NCBI GenBank assembly: GCA_015060865.1
Contig: SUXS01000014.1
Coordinates: 1 to 64,000 of the forward strand
Source: Bacteroidales bacterium
GTDB taxonomy: Bacteria > Bacteroidota > Bacteroidia > Bacteroidales > Bacteroidaceae
Direction: 5' to 3'
DNA: 64,000 nt
Shown here: one piece after another, positions 8,931-18,480 of the stretch
How positions within the stretch are numbered: the stretch's first letter is position 1
Layout: the number at the start of each line of letters is the position of its first letter
The notes under the pieces: generated by a model
Told to the model about the DNA's origin: nothing
The model's input: only the letters and a program-made list of their open reading frames with translations
Databases searched by the model: none
Program-made: the position numbers and the translations under genes

Positions 8931-9647
8931 ATGAAAAAGACAATACTACTACTGAGCGCCCTATTATATATAGGTGTAGTAGGAGCGCAAGAGACTGAGA
9001 AGATAAAGATTGCCTGCATAGGCAACAGTATTACCTATGGGTCGGGTATCAAGGACCGTGAAAACGACAGCTACCCTGCCGTGCTCAACCGATTGTTGGG
9101 AAAAGATAAGTACGACGTGCGCAATTATGGTGTGGGGGCACGTACCCTGCTCAACAAGGGGGACCACCCTTATATGAAGGAACAGGCATACCGCGATGCA
9201 CTGGCCTTTGAACCGGACATCGTAACTATTAAGCTTGGCACCAACGACTCAAAACCTCACAATTGGAAGCATCAGGCCGAGTTTAAGGATGACTTGCGTA
9301 CTCTCATACGTAGTTTCCAAGAGCTTGATAGCCATCCGCAGGTGTATCTCTGTTATCCTATCCCTGGTACACGTTGGAGTTGGGGTATCAATGATAGTAC
9401 TACATTACACCATGTGATACCTTATATTGAGGAGGTGGCTACTGAGATGGGTCTACCTATCATTGATTTATATACGGCTTTTATGCCTTATCGTCACCTC
9501 TTGCCTGATCAAATTCACCCCAATCCGGATGGAGCGGCAATTATCGCTCACGAGATAGCCACCGTGCTTAACGAAAAAGCCCCGAAAGCAATCAAACGAC
9601 GCCAAAAGGCTGCGCATAAGATGGCACGCGGCAATAGGAAACGATGA
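8931..9647 (+). CDS. secreted SGNH/GDSL-family esterase
   Basis: A 238-aa exported hydrolase. The ATG at 8931 gives a clean signal peptide (MKKTILLLSALLYIGVVGA, then QE). The SGNH blocks are visible: block I IGNSITYG with nucleophile Ser33, block II Gly in NYGVGART, block III GTNDS with Asn, and the C-terminal DQIHPN carrying the Asp-His pair. Relatives remove acetyl groups from glycans such as sialic acid or xylan; the substrate here is not readable. A basic C-terminal tail (KRRQKAAHKMARGNRKR) is unusual for a secreted esterase. A GH2 glycosidase lies two genes away. Confidence 0.85.
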   Translation: MKKTILLLSALLYIGVVGAQETEKIKIACIGNSITYGSGIKDRENDSYPAVLNRLLGKDKYDVRNYGVGARTLLNKGDHPYMKEQAYRDALAFEPDIVTIKLGTNDSKPHNWKHQAEFKDDLRTLIRSFQELDSHPQVYLCYPIPGTRWSWGINDSTTLHHVIPYIEEVATEMGLPIIDLYTAFMPYRHLLPDQIHPNPDGAAIIAHEIATVLNEKAPKAIKRRQKAAHKMARGNRKR

Positions 9648-9651
9648 GGGC

Positions 9652-9707
9652 TTATGGTTGAGGGTTTAGAGTTTAAATCCATCATAATCCATCAACCATA
9701 AACCATC
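9652..9707. repeat. heptad array (TTATGGT ... AACCATC)
   Basis: Eight phase-locked units start five bases after the esterase stop codon. The outer words are near-complementary (TTATGGT against AACCATA), so the array can fold back on itself. Confidence 0.75.
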
Positions 9708-9800
9708 AATAGCGAAGCCCTTGGCTTGTCCAAGAAACGAAATTCGTTGGCCGGGGAAGGAAGAGCAACCATAAAGCATCAACTAATAGACAGAACAAAC

Positions 9801-10424
9801 ATGCAAACAATTCTAAAATATTTCCCAAATCTCACAGAGAAACAACAAACGCAGTACGCACAGCTCTACGAACTCTATACAGATTGGAACTCAAAGATTA
9901 ATGTCATTTCGCGTAAGGATATCGAGAATCTCTACGAACATCATGTGCTCCATTCGCTTGGTATTGCTAAAGTCATTCGTTTTACTCCTGGTAGCCGTAT
10001 CCTTGATATTGGTACAGGTGGCGGTTTCCCTGGTATACCTTTGGCTATAATGTTTCCTGAGGTGCAGTTCCATCTTGTTGACAGCATCGGCAAGAAGATA
10101 CGCGTAGCCACTGAAGTGGCTCAGAGCATTGGTTTGGACAATGTTACTTTCCGTCACTGCCGTTGCGAGGAGGAGAAGGGCTTGTTTGACTTTGCGGTGA
10201 GTCGTGCTGTAATGCCTCTTGAAGATCTGCTCAAAATTTGCCGTAAGAATATCTCCAAAGAGCAGCGAAACGGCTATCCGAACGGACTTTTCTGTCTCAA
10301 AGGAGGGGAGCTGCAGCATGAGACGAGAGCATACAAACATATTGTAGAACTTACCAATTTGAAAGATTACTTCCGCGAACCCTACTTTGCAGAGAAAAAA
10401 GTCGTGTATGTGACGATAAAATAA
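9801..10424 (+). CDS. rsmG: 16S rRNA (guanine-527-N7)-methyltransferase
   Basis: Methylates G527 of 16S rRNA using SAM. The Rossmann-type motif I is visible as ILDIGTGGGFPGIPLA, followed by FHLVDSIGKKIRVA and the later FDFAVSRAV. The ATG at 9801 gives a 207-aa protein matching the family. The 25 codons upstream are open but lie in repeat-like sequence and are not family-like. It stands alone here rather than next to gidA (mnmG) or parA. Confidence 0.93.
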   Translation: MQTILKYFPNLTEKQQTQYAQLYELYTDWNSKINVISRKDIENLYEHHVLHSLGIAKVIRFTPGSRILDIGTGGGFPGIPLAIMFPEVQFHLVDSIGKKIRVATEVAQSIGLDNVTFRHCRCEEEKGLFDFAVSRAVMPLEDLLKICRKNISKEQRNGYPNGLFCLKGGELQHETRAYKHIVELTNLKDYFREPYFAEKKVVYVTIK

Positions 10425-10476
10425 AGCATAAGTATGGTGTTGAAATAAGTGTAATCAAAACGGACATTTTTTTGTT

Positions 10477-12870
10477 ATGAGATATTTTGAACGTATCATA
10501 GTGGCACTCATTGTGCTGTGGGGAGGGGTGGCAACTAACGTGGCGCAACAGCGTAGAACTTTGTTTGACAATGATTGGGAATTTGTCCGCGATGGGCAGC
10601 CTGCCGTGGTGGTCGATTTGCCCCATGACTGGAGTATTCAGGGCGTGCCTGCTGCAGATGAGCCTGCGGGCAATGACGGAGGCTATTATCCTACGGGAAA
10701 GGGAGAGTATCGCAAGGTGCTGCGCCTGAAGACCAAGGCGGCCGACCGTTGCTATGCGCTTTACTTTGAGGGGGTGTATATGAATGCCGAGGTCATCGTC
10801 AATGGCGTGTCTACGGGGGGGCAACACTACGGCTATACCTCCTTCTTGCGCGATGTGACGGAACTGCTGCACGAGGGCGATAATGAGGTGGTTGTTCGCG
10901 TGGACAACTCGAAGCAGAAAAACTGCCGTTGGTATACGGGTTCGGGAATCTATCGCCACGTGTGGCTCATCGAAACGGCTGATGTGCACTTCAAGCATTG
11001 GGGTACGTTCGTCACTACACCTGTGGTGGCGCAGAACGATACGAGCAAGGTCAATGTGCAGGCGGTGGTTGTCAATGAGAGCGACCGCGACCGCGTGCTT
11101 GATATGTGCTTTAAGATAACTCAGGACGAGAGCATCGGAGGTGGTTTCTCCAGTATGCACTCCCATACGGCGCGTGTGAAGCCTCACGAAGAGTTGGAGG
11201 TTTCACATCTTTTCGATGTACCTCACGCTCATTTGTGGAGTCCCGATACGCCTCATCTTTATCATGCTATGCTCACTATCAGCGAGAACAACAAGCCCAT
11301 CGATGTGACGACCCAGACGTTCGGTATTCGCAGCATTGCCTTCAATTCAGAGCAGGGATTTCTCCTCAATGGTCGGCCCATCAAGCTCAATGGCGGTTGT
11401 CTGCACCACGACAATGGCATACTCGGCGCAGCGGCCTTTGACCGTGCCGAGGAGCGCAAGGCCGAGCTGATGAAAGCTGCTGGGTTCAATGCCGTTCGCA
11501 CCAGCCATAACCCTCCCTCAGAGGCTTTCCTCGATGCTTGCGACCGCATCGGATTGCTCGTGATAGACGAAGCCTTCGACGGATGGCGCTCGGCCAAGAA
11601 CACCTACGACTACTCCACGCTCATCGATGAGCACTGGCAGGCAGACCTCTCGGCACTCGTACTGCGCGACCGCAACCATCCGAGCATCTTCGCCTGGAGC
11701 GTGGGCAATGAGGTCATCGAGCGTAAGGAGATTCAGGTGGTCACTACGGCGAGAAAGTTTGCTAAGCTGTGCCGCCAACTCGACCCCACACGTCCCGTCA
11801 CCTCGGCGCTTTGTGCGTGGGACAGCGACTGGGAGATCTACGACCCTCTGGCCGAGACGTTCGAGCTCGTCGGCTACAACTATATGATGCACAAGCACGC
11901 TGGCGACCATGCCCGCGACCCGCAGAGGGTGATGTATCAGAGCGAGTCGTACCCCCGCGAGGCCTTTCGCAACTGGGCCTACAGTGCCGACCATCCCTAC
12001 ATCTTCGGTGACTTCGTATGGATCGCCATCGACTACCAGGGCGAGAGCGGCATTGGCCGTTGGTACTACCAGGGCGAGAGCGAGGGCGAGCACTATCATC
12101 GCAACCAGTTTCCCTGGCATGCTGCCTACTGCGGCGACATCGACTTCACCGGACAGCGCAAGCCCATATCCTACTACCGCGATTTGCTGTGGAATGTGGA
12201 GCGCCCTCTCTACCTCTCCGTGAAAGAACCCAATGGCTACTACGGCACCATCCGCGAGACGCAGTGGAGCGTGTGGCCTACCTTTGAGAGCTGGACGTGG
12301 CCGGGACATGAAGGCAAACCCATTGAGGTGGAGATCTACAGCCGTGCACCTCGTGTGCGCCTATACATTAATGATAGCCTTGTGGCCGAGCGCCCCACCA
12401 CACGTGCCGAGGAGTACAAGGCGGTCATCACTGTACCCTACACACCCGGTACGTTGCGTGCCGAGGCAGTAGACGAGCAGGGCAACCCCATAGTCGCCAT
12501 GAATACCGGGCATAACACCCTGCGCACCGCGGGCGAACCTTATGCCCTGCGCCTCACGGCCGACCGCACCGTCATCACGGCCGATGGGCAGGACCTCTCA
12601 TTCATCACCATTGAGGTGGTCGACGAGCAGGGTACGCTATGCCCAAACGCGACCAATGAGCTCACTCTCTTGCTCCGCGGACGTGCCTCGCTGGCAGCCT
12701 TCGGCAATGCCGACATCAAGGACCTCGGATGTACCGTCGATGCCGTACACAACGTATGGAAGGGGCGGGCCCAAGCCGTGGTACGCGCCACCGATCGTAG
12801 CGGCACGGCCACACTCACCTTGTCGGGCAAGGGCTTGAAGCCAGCCAAGGTGACGGTGAAGGTGAAATGA
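10477..12870 (+). CDS. secreted glycoside hydrolase family 2 (beta-galactosidase-like)
   Basis: A 797-aa exopolysaccharide or dietary-glycan hydrolase, probably periplasmic. Order: signal peptide (1-24), GH2 sugar-binding domain (25-170, with LPHDWS), immunoglobulin-like domain (170-285), TIM barrel (285-590), and C-terminal Ig/invasin-like modules (about 600-797, including LTADRTVITADGQDLSF). Catalytic residues look intact: acid/base Glu412 in VGNE and probable nucleophile Glu490 in YQSES. This matches Bacteroidetes GH2 enzymes with a DUF4982-type region. The true substrate could be a beta-galactoside or another beta-linked sugar; no SusC/D pair is nearby. Confidence 0.88.
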   Translation: MRYFERIIVALIVLWGGVATNVAQQRRTLFDNDWEFVRDGQPAVVVDLPHDWSIQGVPAADEPAGNDGGYYPTGKGEYRKVLRLKTKAADRCYALYFEGVYMNAEVIVNGVSTGGQHYGYTSFLRDVTELLHEGDNEVVVRVDNSKQKNCRWYTGSGIYRHVWLIETADVHFKHWGTFVTTPVVAQNDTSKVNVQAVVVNESDRDRVLDMCFKITQDESIGGGFSSMHSHTARVKPHEELEVSHLFDVPHAHLWSPDTPHLYHAMLTISENNKPIDVTTQTFGIRSIAFNSEQGFLLNGRPIKLNGGCLHHDNGILGAAAFDRAEERKAELMKAAGFNAVRTSHNPPSEAFLDACDRIGLLVIDEAFDGWRSAKNTYDYSTLIDEHWQADLSALVLRDRNHPSIFAWSVGNEVIERKEIQVVTTARKFAKLCRQLDPTRPVTSALCAWDSDWEIYDPLAETFELVGYNYMMHKHAGDHARDPQRVMYQSESYPREAFRNWAYSADHPYIFGDFVWIAIDYQGESGIGRWYYQGESEGEHYHRNQFPWHAAYCGDIDFTGQRKPISYYRDLLWNVERPLYLSVKEPNGYYGTIRETQWSVWPTFESWTWPGHEGKPIEVEIYSRAPRVRLYINDSLVAERPTTRAEEYKAVITVPYTPGTLRAEAVDEQGNPIVAMNTGHNTLRTAGEPYALRLTADRTVITADGQDLSFITIEVVDEQGTLCPNATNELTLLLRGRASLAAFGNADIKDLGCTVDAVHNVWKGRAQAVVRATDRSGTATLTLSGKGLKPAKVTVKVK

Positions 12871-12932
12871 AGAGTTGTCTTTAGTGAAAGGTATGATAGG
12901 AAAAATCTGTAATCATTTGTTTATATAGTCTG

Positions 12933-13466
12933 ATGGAACCTTTGTCTATTATTGACCGTTATTGTAAGGAAACTCGTTTGAAGGAAATACTGCTGCGTCA
13001 TAGCATGGCAGTTGCTGAAAAGGCTGTTTCTATTGCTTTGCGGTGCGAATGGTTACATGCTGATGTGGATTTTGTGCGTGAAGCTGCATTGCTGCACGAT
13101 ATTGGCATTGTGTATGTCAATGCACCTTCAATCGCTTGCTCGGGTACCGAACCTTATATATGTCATGGGGTGTTGGGGGCTGAGATACTGCGTCGCGAAG
13201 GTTACGAACGTCATGCTCTCGTTTGTGAACGGCATACTGGCACAGGACTGACGGAATCTCAAATAATAGCCCAAAATCTTCCTCTTCCGCATCGCGATAT
13301 GCAACCACAGAGTGTAGAGGAGCTGATTATTTGTTTTGCAGATAAGTTTTTCTCCAAAACGAGGCTTGATGAAGAAAAGAGTGTGGAGCAAGCTCGTCGT
13401 AGCTTAGAGAAATTTGGAGCTGATGGATTGGTGAAATTTGATAGGTGGTGTCAGATGTTTCTGTAG
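12933..13466 (+). CDS. HD-domain phosphohydrolase
   Basis: A 177-aa protein with the HD superfamily metal-binding pattern: His23 in LRHSMAVAEK, the HD pair His55-Asp56 in LLHDIGIVY, and further histidines in CHGVLG and ERHTGTGL. It resembles small uncharacterised HD proteins thought to act on nucleotides or phosphate esters. The substrate is unknown. It sits just upstream of lptD, separated by a heptad array and the lptD promoter, so probably not in one operon. Confidence 0.8.
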   Translation: MEPLSIIDRYCKETRLKEILLRHSMAVAEKAVSIALRCEWLHADVDFVREAALLHDIGIVYVNAPSIACSGTEPYICHGVLGAEILRREGYERHALVCERHTGTGLTESQIIAQNLPLPHRDMQPQSVEELIICFADKFFSKTRLDEEKSVEQARRSLEKFGADGLVKFDRWCQMFL

Positions 13467-13531
13467 TGCATCGATTGCTTGTCAAGACTAGCATTGAAAT
13501 ATGCCTGCTTTTTATTGTTTAATCCTTAATA

Positions 13532-13566
13532 ATTGTCAATTGTAATTTAGCAATTGATAATTGTTT
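13532..13566. repeat. heptad array (ATTGTCA/ATTGTAA)
   Basis: Five 7-bp units (ATTGTCA ATTGTAA TTTAGCA ATTGATA ATTGTTT) end right at the lptD -7 element, so the array occupies the spot where the -33 box would be. Confidence 0.7.
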
Positions 13567-13568
13567 TG

Positions 13569-13576
13569 TAACTTTG
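13569..13576 (+). promoter_or_regulatory. lptD -7 promoter element
   Basis: TAACTTTG matches the Bacteroidetes -7 consensus and lies 15 bp before the GTG start. No clear -33 TTG at the right distance; that position is filled by the heptad array. Confidence 0.55.
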
Positions 13577-13591
13577 CACTTTTAATAAAGT

Positions 13592-16381
13592 GTGATAACT
13601 AAAACCAACTTGTCGCGAATACGAAAATATACATTGTGGTTGCTCGGTGCATGGTGTGTGTTGTCTGTGGATTGTCTCATGGCAGCACAGAATGTGTCGT
13701 TGATGCCTGCCATGGGTATGCTTGGCTCGGAGTCACCTGCACAGGATTCGGTCACGGTTGATGGAATCTCAGATTCCGTAATTGCCGATTCGCTTGCTGC
13801 GGATACAGTGCAAAAGAAACGCGATGTACTGGAAGCTCCTGTATCCTATGAGTCGTCCGACTCTATGGTGTGGACTAAGGATGGTTTTGCTTACCTGTAT
13901 GGTTCTGGCAAGGTGAACTACCAAAGCATAGAACTGAAAGCAGAGGAGATCAAGATAAATATTGATAGCAGTACTGTATATGCCCAAGGAGTGGTAGACT
14001 CTCTGGGTAATGAAAAGGGACGTCCTGTGTTTGCCGATGGGAGTACTCCTTACGAATCGGAACGCATGAGCTATAACTTCAAGTCGCGTAAAGGGTATGT
14101 GAATAATATTACTACGCAGCAGGGTGAGGGATTCCTGACAAGTAGCAGTGCAAAGAAAGGTGCCGAGGGCGAGTTCTATATACGTAACGGACGTTATACT
14201 ACTTGTGATGATCACGAACACCCCCATTTTTATATGTCGGTGACACGTGGTAAGATGCGACCGGGAAAAGATGTAGTTTTTGGCCCGGCATATTTGGTGG
14301 TGGCTGATGTGCCATTGCCTTTAGCTGTACCTTTTGGCTTTTTCCCTTTTACGTCGGACTACTCTTCCGGTTTTATCATGCCTTCTTATGGTGATGAGTT
14401 GGAGCGTGGCTTTTATCTGCGCGATGGTGGTTACTATTTCGCAATAAGCGACCTGATGGACTTGAAATTGACAGGTGAAATATTCACCAAGGGCTCATGG
14501 GGCGTTACTGGAGCCTCAAACTATCGTAAGCGTTATAAGTATTCGGGAAACGTGAATCTTAGTTATTTAGTGACCAAGCGGGGGGAGAAGAATATGCCCG
14601 ACTATTCTGTATCGAAGAACTTTAAGGTGATATGGAGCCATCGTCAGGACCCTAAAGCCAGTCCTAATCAGAACTTTTCTGCTAGTGTAAACTATGCTAC
14701 TACCAACTACGAGCGTTCAAACTTGTCAAGTATGTATAACCCGGCTCTGACCTCGCAGAGCATACGTACGTCAAGTGTGAGCTATTCACGTAGCTTTCCC
14801 GATCAAAAGCTCAATCTGTCAAGCTCGTTCAATATCTCCCAAAATATGCGCGACTCTACCTTGTCGCTCACCTTGCCTTCGCTCAATATATCATTGAGCC
14901 GCATTTATCCATTTAAACGTAAAAAGGCACGCGGTGAGGAAAAATGGTATGAGAAGATATCTTTTTCATATACCGGTTCTTTGAGCAATAGTATTACTGC
15001 TAAGGAGAATGAGGTTCTGCAGAAGAATATTTTCAAAGACTGGCGCAATGGTATGAAGCATACCATTCCCGTGAGCGCAACCTTCTCACTGTTTAATTAT
15101 ATCAACCTGACTCCTTCCTTCAATTATACTGAGCGATGGTATAGTTATAAGGTAAACCGTTCTTGGAACGAAGAGTTGCATACCGAACAACGTGATACAG
15201 TATATGGGTTCAATCGCGTATACAACTATAATCTGGCCGTCAGTGCCAATACCAAACTTTATGGTTTCTATAAGCCTGTAAGGGCGATATTTGGTGATAA
15301 GGTTCAGATGATACGTCACGTGTTTACCCCTTCGGTAAGCTATACTCTTTCACCGGATTTTAGCGACTCGAAATATGGCTATTACAAATCGTACACCTAT
15401 ACCGATGAAGATGGTGAGGTGCACACGGTGGACTATTCTCCATATACAGGCTCGTTATATGGTGTTCCTGGTCGTGGACGTTCGGGTAATATTAGCATGG
15501 ATGTCTCTAATAATGTGGAAATGAAGGTTAAGACAGACCGTGACTCAACGGGAGTTCGTAAGATCAGCATTATTGACGAGTTAGGGGCAAGTATTTCCTA
15601 TAATTTATCAGCGAAGACGAAGCCATGGAGCAACCTGTCTACTCGCATACGAATGAAGTTGACTAAGAACTACACCTTTAGTCTTAACTCGGTATGGGCC
15701 ACCTATGCGTATGAGTTCAATGATGCTGGTCGTGTAGTGGTTGGTGATCGTACAGAATGGTCGTATGGTCGTTTTGGGCGTTTCCAAGGTATGAGCCAGA
15801 ACTTTTCATATACCTTTAATAATGGTACATGGAAGAAGTGGGTGGAGAAGTATGAGAAGTGGATGAACCGTGGCGAAGAAGGAGAGGAGGAAGGCCAGGA
15901 GGATGACAATACGCAACGTGCACCGGGCAAATCAGCGAATAAGGATGCTGGCAGTAGCAATAAAAATAGTGGCGAGGGAGTTGAACTGGATGCTGATGGG
16001 TATATGGCTTTCAAAATGCCCTGGTCGTTCTCGGTATCGTATGGCGTAAGTATGCGTGAGGATACGCGTGCTGAAATCAACAAGAAGAATATGCGCTATC
16101 CCTATAGGTTGACGCAGAACATGAACTTCTCCGGCAATATCAAGATTTCCAATAAGTGGAATATGAATTTCTCCTCTGGTTGGGATTTCGAGGATAAGGA
16201 ACTTACCACTACTACGATGAATGTCTCACGTGATATGCACTGTTTCAGTATGTCATGCGGTATAGTGCTCAAACCCTATCGCTCATATAACTTTACCATT
16301 CGTGCCAATTCCAGTATGCTTGCCGATGCACTTAAGTACGATCAGCGTAGTAGTGCCGGCGGTAATGTGGACTGGTACTGA
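13592..16381 (+). CDS. lptD: LPS-assembly outer-membrane protein LptD
   Basis: Inserts lipopolysaccharide into the outer leaflet of the outer membrane with LptE. The 929-aa protein has a signal peptide (about residues 6-32), an OstA-type periplasmic beta-jellyroll (about 75-230, including LYGSGKVNYQSIELKAEEI) and a large C-terminal beta-barrel rich in alternating aromatic strands. The Bacteroidetes version is longer than the E. coli 784 aa. An acidic, Gly/Glu-rich loop (about 765-810) looks like an exposed insertion. The start is uncertain: the open frame begins with GTG at 13592; TTG at 13610 would also keep the signal peptide. Confidence 0.88.
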   Translation: MITKTNLSRIRKYTLWLLGAWCVLSVDCLMAAQNVSLMPAMGMLGSESPAQDSVTVDGISDSVIADSLAADTVQKKRDVLEAPVSYESSDSMVWTKDGFAYLYGSGKVNYQSIELKAEEIKINIDSSTVYAQGVVDSLGNEKGRPVFADGSTPYESERMSYNFKSRKGYVNNITTQQGEGFLTSSSAKKGAEGEFYIRNGRYTTCDDHEHPHFYMSVTRGKMRPGKDVVFGPAYLVVADVPLPLAVPFGFFPFTSDYSSGFIMPSYGDELERGFYLRDGGYYFAISDLMDLKLTGEIFTKGSWGVTGASNYRKRYKYSGNVNLSYLVTKRGEKNMPDYSVSKNFKVIWSHRQDPKASPNQNFSASVNYATTNYERSNLSSMYNPALTSQSIRTSSVSYSRSFPDQKLNLSSSFNISQNMRDSTLSLTLPSLNISLSRIYPFKRKKARGEEKWYEKISFSYTGSLSNSITAKENEVLQKNIFKDWRNGMKHTIPVSATFSLFNYINLTPSFNYTERWYSYKVNRSWNEELHTEQRDTVYGFNRVYNYNLAVSANTKLYGFYKPVRAIFGDKVQMIRHVFTPSVSYTLSPDFSDSKYGYYKSYTYTDEDGEVHTVDYSPYTGSLYGVPGRGRSGNISMDVSNNVEMKVKTDRDSTGVRKISIIDELGASISYNLSAKTKPWSNLSTRIRMKLTKNYTFSLNSVWATYAYEFNDAGRVVVGDRTEWSYGRFGRFQGMSQNFSYTFNNGTWKKWVEKYEKWMNRGEEGEEEGQEDDNTQRAPGKSANKDAGSSNKNSGEGVELDADGYMAFKMPWSFSVSYGVSMREDTRAEINKKNMRYPYRLTQNMNFSGNIKISNKWNMNFSSGWDFEDKELTTTTMNVSRDMHCFSMSCGIVLKPYRSYNFTIRANSSMLADALKYDQRSSAGGNVDWY

Positions 16382-16382
16382 T

Positions 16383-16438
16383 TGAATGGGTAATTGAGTA
16401 TGGATGATGGATGATGAGCTATCTGGATGGCTGATTAT
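16383..16438. repeat. heptad array (TGAATGG/ATGATGG)
   Basis: Eight units in phase (TGAATGG GTAATTG AGTATGG ATGATGG ATGATGA GCTATCT GGATGGC TGATTAT) begin two bases after the lptD stop codon. Confidence 0.7.
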
Positions 16439-16463
16439 TGTGCAAAGACAAACTTTCGGTTTT

Positions 16464-16498
16464 CAATCATCAATTGTCAATAGCCAACTCTCAATGAT
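16464..16498. repeat. heptad array (CAATCAT/CAATTGT)
   Basis: Five units, each beginning CAA, end three bases before the ung stop codon (16502-16504). Together with the array at 16383 it fills the convergent lptD-ung gap. Confidence 0.75.
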
Positions 16499-16501
16499 GA
16501 A

Positions 16502-17164
16502 TTACCATTCTATTGGCATTTGCCCGTGTGCCATGAGATACTCATTGGCACGGCTGAAATGTTTATTTCCGAAAAATCCATTATATGCCGATAGAGGGGA
16601 GGGATGGGCAGAGGTCAGCACCAAATGCTTGTTGCGGTCAATGAACGCTCCCTTCTTCTGTGCATAGGCTCCCCAGAGGATGAAAACAAGGTGCTCTCGC
16701 TCCTCATTCAGGCATCGGATAGCGGCATCGGTGAATTCTTCCCAACCACGACGTTGGTGCGAGCCAGCTTGATGAGCCTGTACGGTAAGGGTTGCATTGA
16801 GTAGTAGTACGCCTTGATTGGCCCAACGGGTGAGATCGCCATTCGGGGGTAGGGGGGTACCCAAGTCGCTTTGTATCTCCTTGAATATGTTCTGTAGTGA
16901 GGGCGGGTTGGGGACACCTTCGCATACAGAGAAGCAGAGTCCATGCGCTTGGCCGGGGCCATGATAGGGATCTTGCCCGATGATGACTACCTTGACTTGT
17001 TCGAATGGACAACTGTCGAATGCGTTGAAGATGAGTTTGGCAGGCGGATAGATGGTGGTGCGTGAGTATTCCGAACGTATAAACTCGGTGAGTCTCACAA
17101 AATAGTCTTTCTCAAACTCGGCAGCTAACCGTTGCTTCCAGCTCTCTTCTATACGTACTTCCAT
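16502..17164 (-). CDS. ung: uracil-DNA glycosylase
   Basis: Family 1 UDG that removes uracil from DNA to start base-excision repair. The active-site motif GQDPYHGPGQAHGL carries the catalytic Asp, and the second motif HPSPLSAYNGFFGNKHFS carries the catalytic His. The ATG at 17164 gives 220 aa, typical of the family; a longer frame runs to 17209 but would overlap the asnA stop region and adds non-family sequence. It lies 14 bp downstream of asnA on the same strand, so co-transcription is likely. Confidence 0.95.
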   Translation of the reverse strand: MEVRIEESWKQRLAAEFEKDYFVRLTEFIRSEYSRTTIYPPAKLIFNAFDSCPFEQVKVVIIGQDPYHGPGQAHGLCFSVCEGVPNPPSLQNIFKEIQSDLGTPLPPNGDLTRWANQGVLLLNATLTVQAHQAGSHQRRGWEEFTDAAIRCLNEEREHLVFILWGAYAQKKGAFIDRNKHLVLTSAHPSPLSAYNGFFGNKHFSRANEYLMAHGQMPIEW

Positions 17165-17178
17165 CTTGTTATCGTAAG

Positions 17179-18216
17179 TTAGATAAGTGGTATTCCTGCA
17201 GCCTTGCAATCTGTTTTCATCTTCTCAGGCCATATGCTGGCTTGTATCTCTCCGATATGTGCCTTCTTAAGGAATAGCATACATAGTCGTGACTGTCCTA
17301 TACCGCCACCGATACATAGGGGAAGAGTGTCATTGAGTATGCGCTGGTGGAAATATAGTTGGGCTCTATCTTCTTTTCCTGTTAGCTGGAGCTGCTTCTG
17401 CATCACCTCCTTGTTGACACGGATACCCATTGAGGATAGCTCGAAAGAGCGCCCCAACAACTCGTTCCATACGATGATGTCTCCATTGAGTCCAAAGTAT
17501 CCGTCGCTATTGGGGGTTGACCAGTCGTCGTAGTCAGGAGCTCGGTTGTCATGTGGCTCTCCACTACTCAACTTCCCGCCTATGCCTATGATGAACACGG
17601 CACCATACTTCTGTGCAATGGCATGCTCACGGTCTTTAGGACTCAGGTTGGGATACATCTGTAGTAGCTCCTCTGCATGTATGAAGTGTATCTCTTCTGC
17701 TAATGACGGCTGTAGTTCCGGATACATCTCGTATACCATGTATTCGGTGCGTAGCATGGCTGCATAGATGCGTTCTACGGTCTTCTTAAGGAAGTCCACA
17801 TTGCGGTTCTCTTCATTGATTACACGTTCCCAGTCCCATTGGTCAACGTATAGTGAGTGCAAGTTACCCAGTTCTTCATCAGCTCGGATCGCATTCATGT
17901 CGGTGTAGATGCCATATCCTTGCGGAATATTGTACTCGGCCAGTGTGAGTCGTTTCCATTTGGCCAATGAGTGTACTACTTCGGCCCGAGCATCCTTTAG
18001 GTCTTTGATTGGGAAGGTCACCGGACGTTCTACTCCATTGAGATCGTCGTTGATACCCAATCCTTGTAATACGAAGAGTGGGGCCGTGACACGGCGTAGA
18101 CGCAGCTCCGTAGAGAGGTTCTGCTGAAAAAACTCCTTTATCTGTTTGATTGCCAGTTCGGTCTGCTTTAGGTCAAGGAGAGGTTGGTATCTGTCGGGTG
18201 TAATCAAATAACTCAT
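17179..18216 (-). CDS. asnA: aspartate--ammonia ligase (asparagine synthetase A)
   Basis: Makes asparagine from aspartate, ammonia and ATP; related in fold to class II tRNA synthetases. Characteristic segments are VTAPLFVLQGLGINDDLNGVERPV near residues 43-67, QWDWE at about 126, and the C-terminal class II motif 3-like PLCIGGGIGQSRLCMLFL. 345 aa is the usual AsnA length. A TACCTTTG -7 element lies 28 bp upstream. Next gene: ung. Confidence 0.95.
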   Translation of the reverse strand: MSYLITPDRYQPLLDLKQTELAIKQIKEFFQQNLSTELRLRRVTAPLFVLQGLGINDDLNGVERPVTFPIKDLKDARAEVVHSLAKWKRLTLAEYNIPQGYGIYTDMNAIRADEELGNLHSLYVDQWDWERVINEENRNVDFLKKTVERIYAAMLRTEYMVYEMYPELQPSLAEEIHFIHAEELLQMYPNLSPKDREHAIAQKYGAVFIIGIGGKLSSGEPHDNRAPDYDDWSTPNSDGYFGLNGDIIVWNELLGRSFELSSMGIRVNKEVMQKQLQLTGKEDRAQLYFHQRILNDTLPLCIGGGIGQSRLCMLFLKKAHIGEIQASIWPEKMKTDCKAAGIPLI

Positions 18217-18243
18217 GCTATGCTATCGTTTACTATGATTAGA

Positions 18244-18251
18244 CAAAGGTA
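18244..18251 (-). promoter_or_regulatory. asnA -7 promoter element
   Basis: TACCTTTG on the minus strand, 28 bp upstream of asnA, matches TAnnTTTG. No good -33 box was seen. Confidence 0.55.
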
Positions 18252-18329
18252 AGCTATTTTTACCATTTGGGGAACTAATCGTCTCGAAAAAAAGAAAAAA
18301 GCATCTTGTGACTCAATAAAATGTTGTAG

Positions 18330-18350
18330 TCAATTGCCATTTGTCAATAA
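18330..18350. repeat. short heptad array (TCAATTG/CCATTTG)
   Basis: Three units, TCAATTG CCATTTG TCAATAA. The first unit contains the -33 TTG of the tRNA promoter. Confidence 0.5.
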
Positions 18351-18363
18351 ATTATTACCTTTG
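18334..18363 (+). promoter_or_regulatory. tRNA-Arg promoter
   Basis: TTG (18334-18336), 19 nt, TACCTTTG (18356-18363): both elements and the spacing match the Bacteroidetes sigma-ABfr consensus. It lies 17 bp before the mature tRNA 5' end. Confidence 0.75.
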
Positions 18364-18380
18364 CACTAACAATATACAAT

Positions 18381-18454
18381 GGTTCCGTAGCTTAGCTGAA
18401 TAGAGCGTCAGATTCCGGTTCTGAAGGTCGTGGGTTTGAATCCCACCGGGATCA
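18381..18454 (+). tRNA. tRNA-Arg (anticodon CCG)
   Basis: A complete cloverleaf of 74 nt: acceptor GGTTCCG/CGGGATC (two wobble pairs), D stem GCTT/GAGC, anticodon stem TCAGA/TCTGA with loop TTCCGGT giving anticodon CCG (18415-18417), T stem GTGGG/CCCAC with loop TTTGAAT, and discriminator A. CCA is not encoded. It decodes CGG. No integrase or tRNA-3'-end duplication was seen, so there is no sign that it is an attachment site. Confidence 0.93.
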
Positions 18455-18480
18455 CAAGAAACACAGTTGGGATTGTAAAG

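Noticed and set aside
18381..18454. tRNA-Arg as integration site of the neighbouring locus
   Set aside because: No integrase, no duplicated tRNA 3' end and an intact own terminator were seen.
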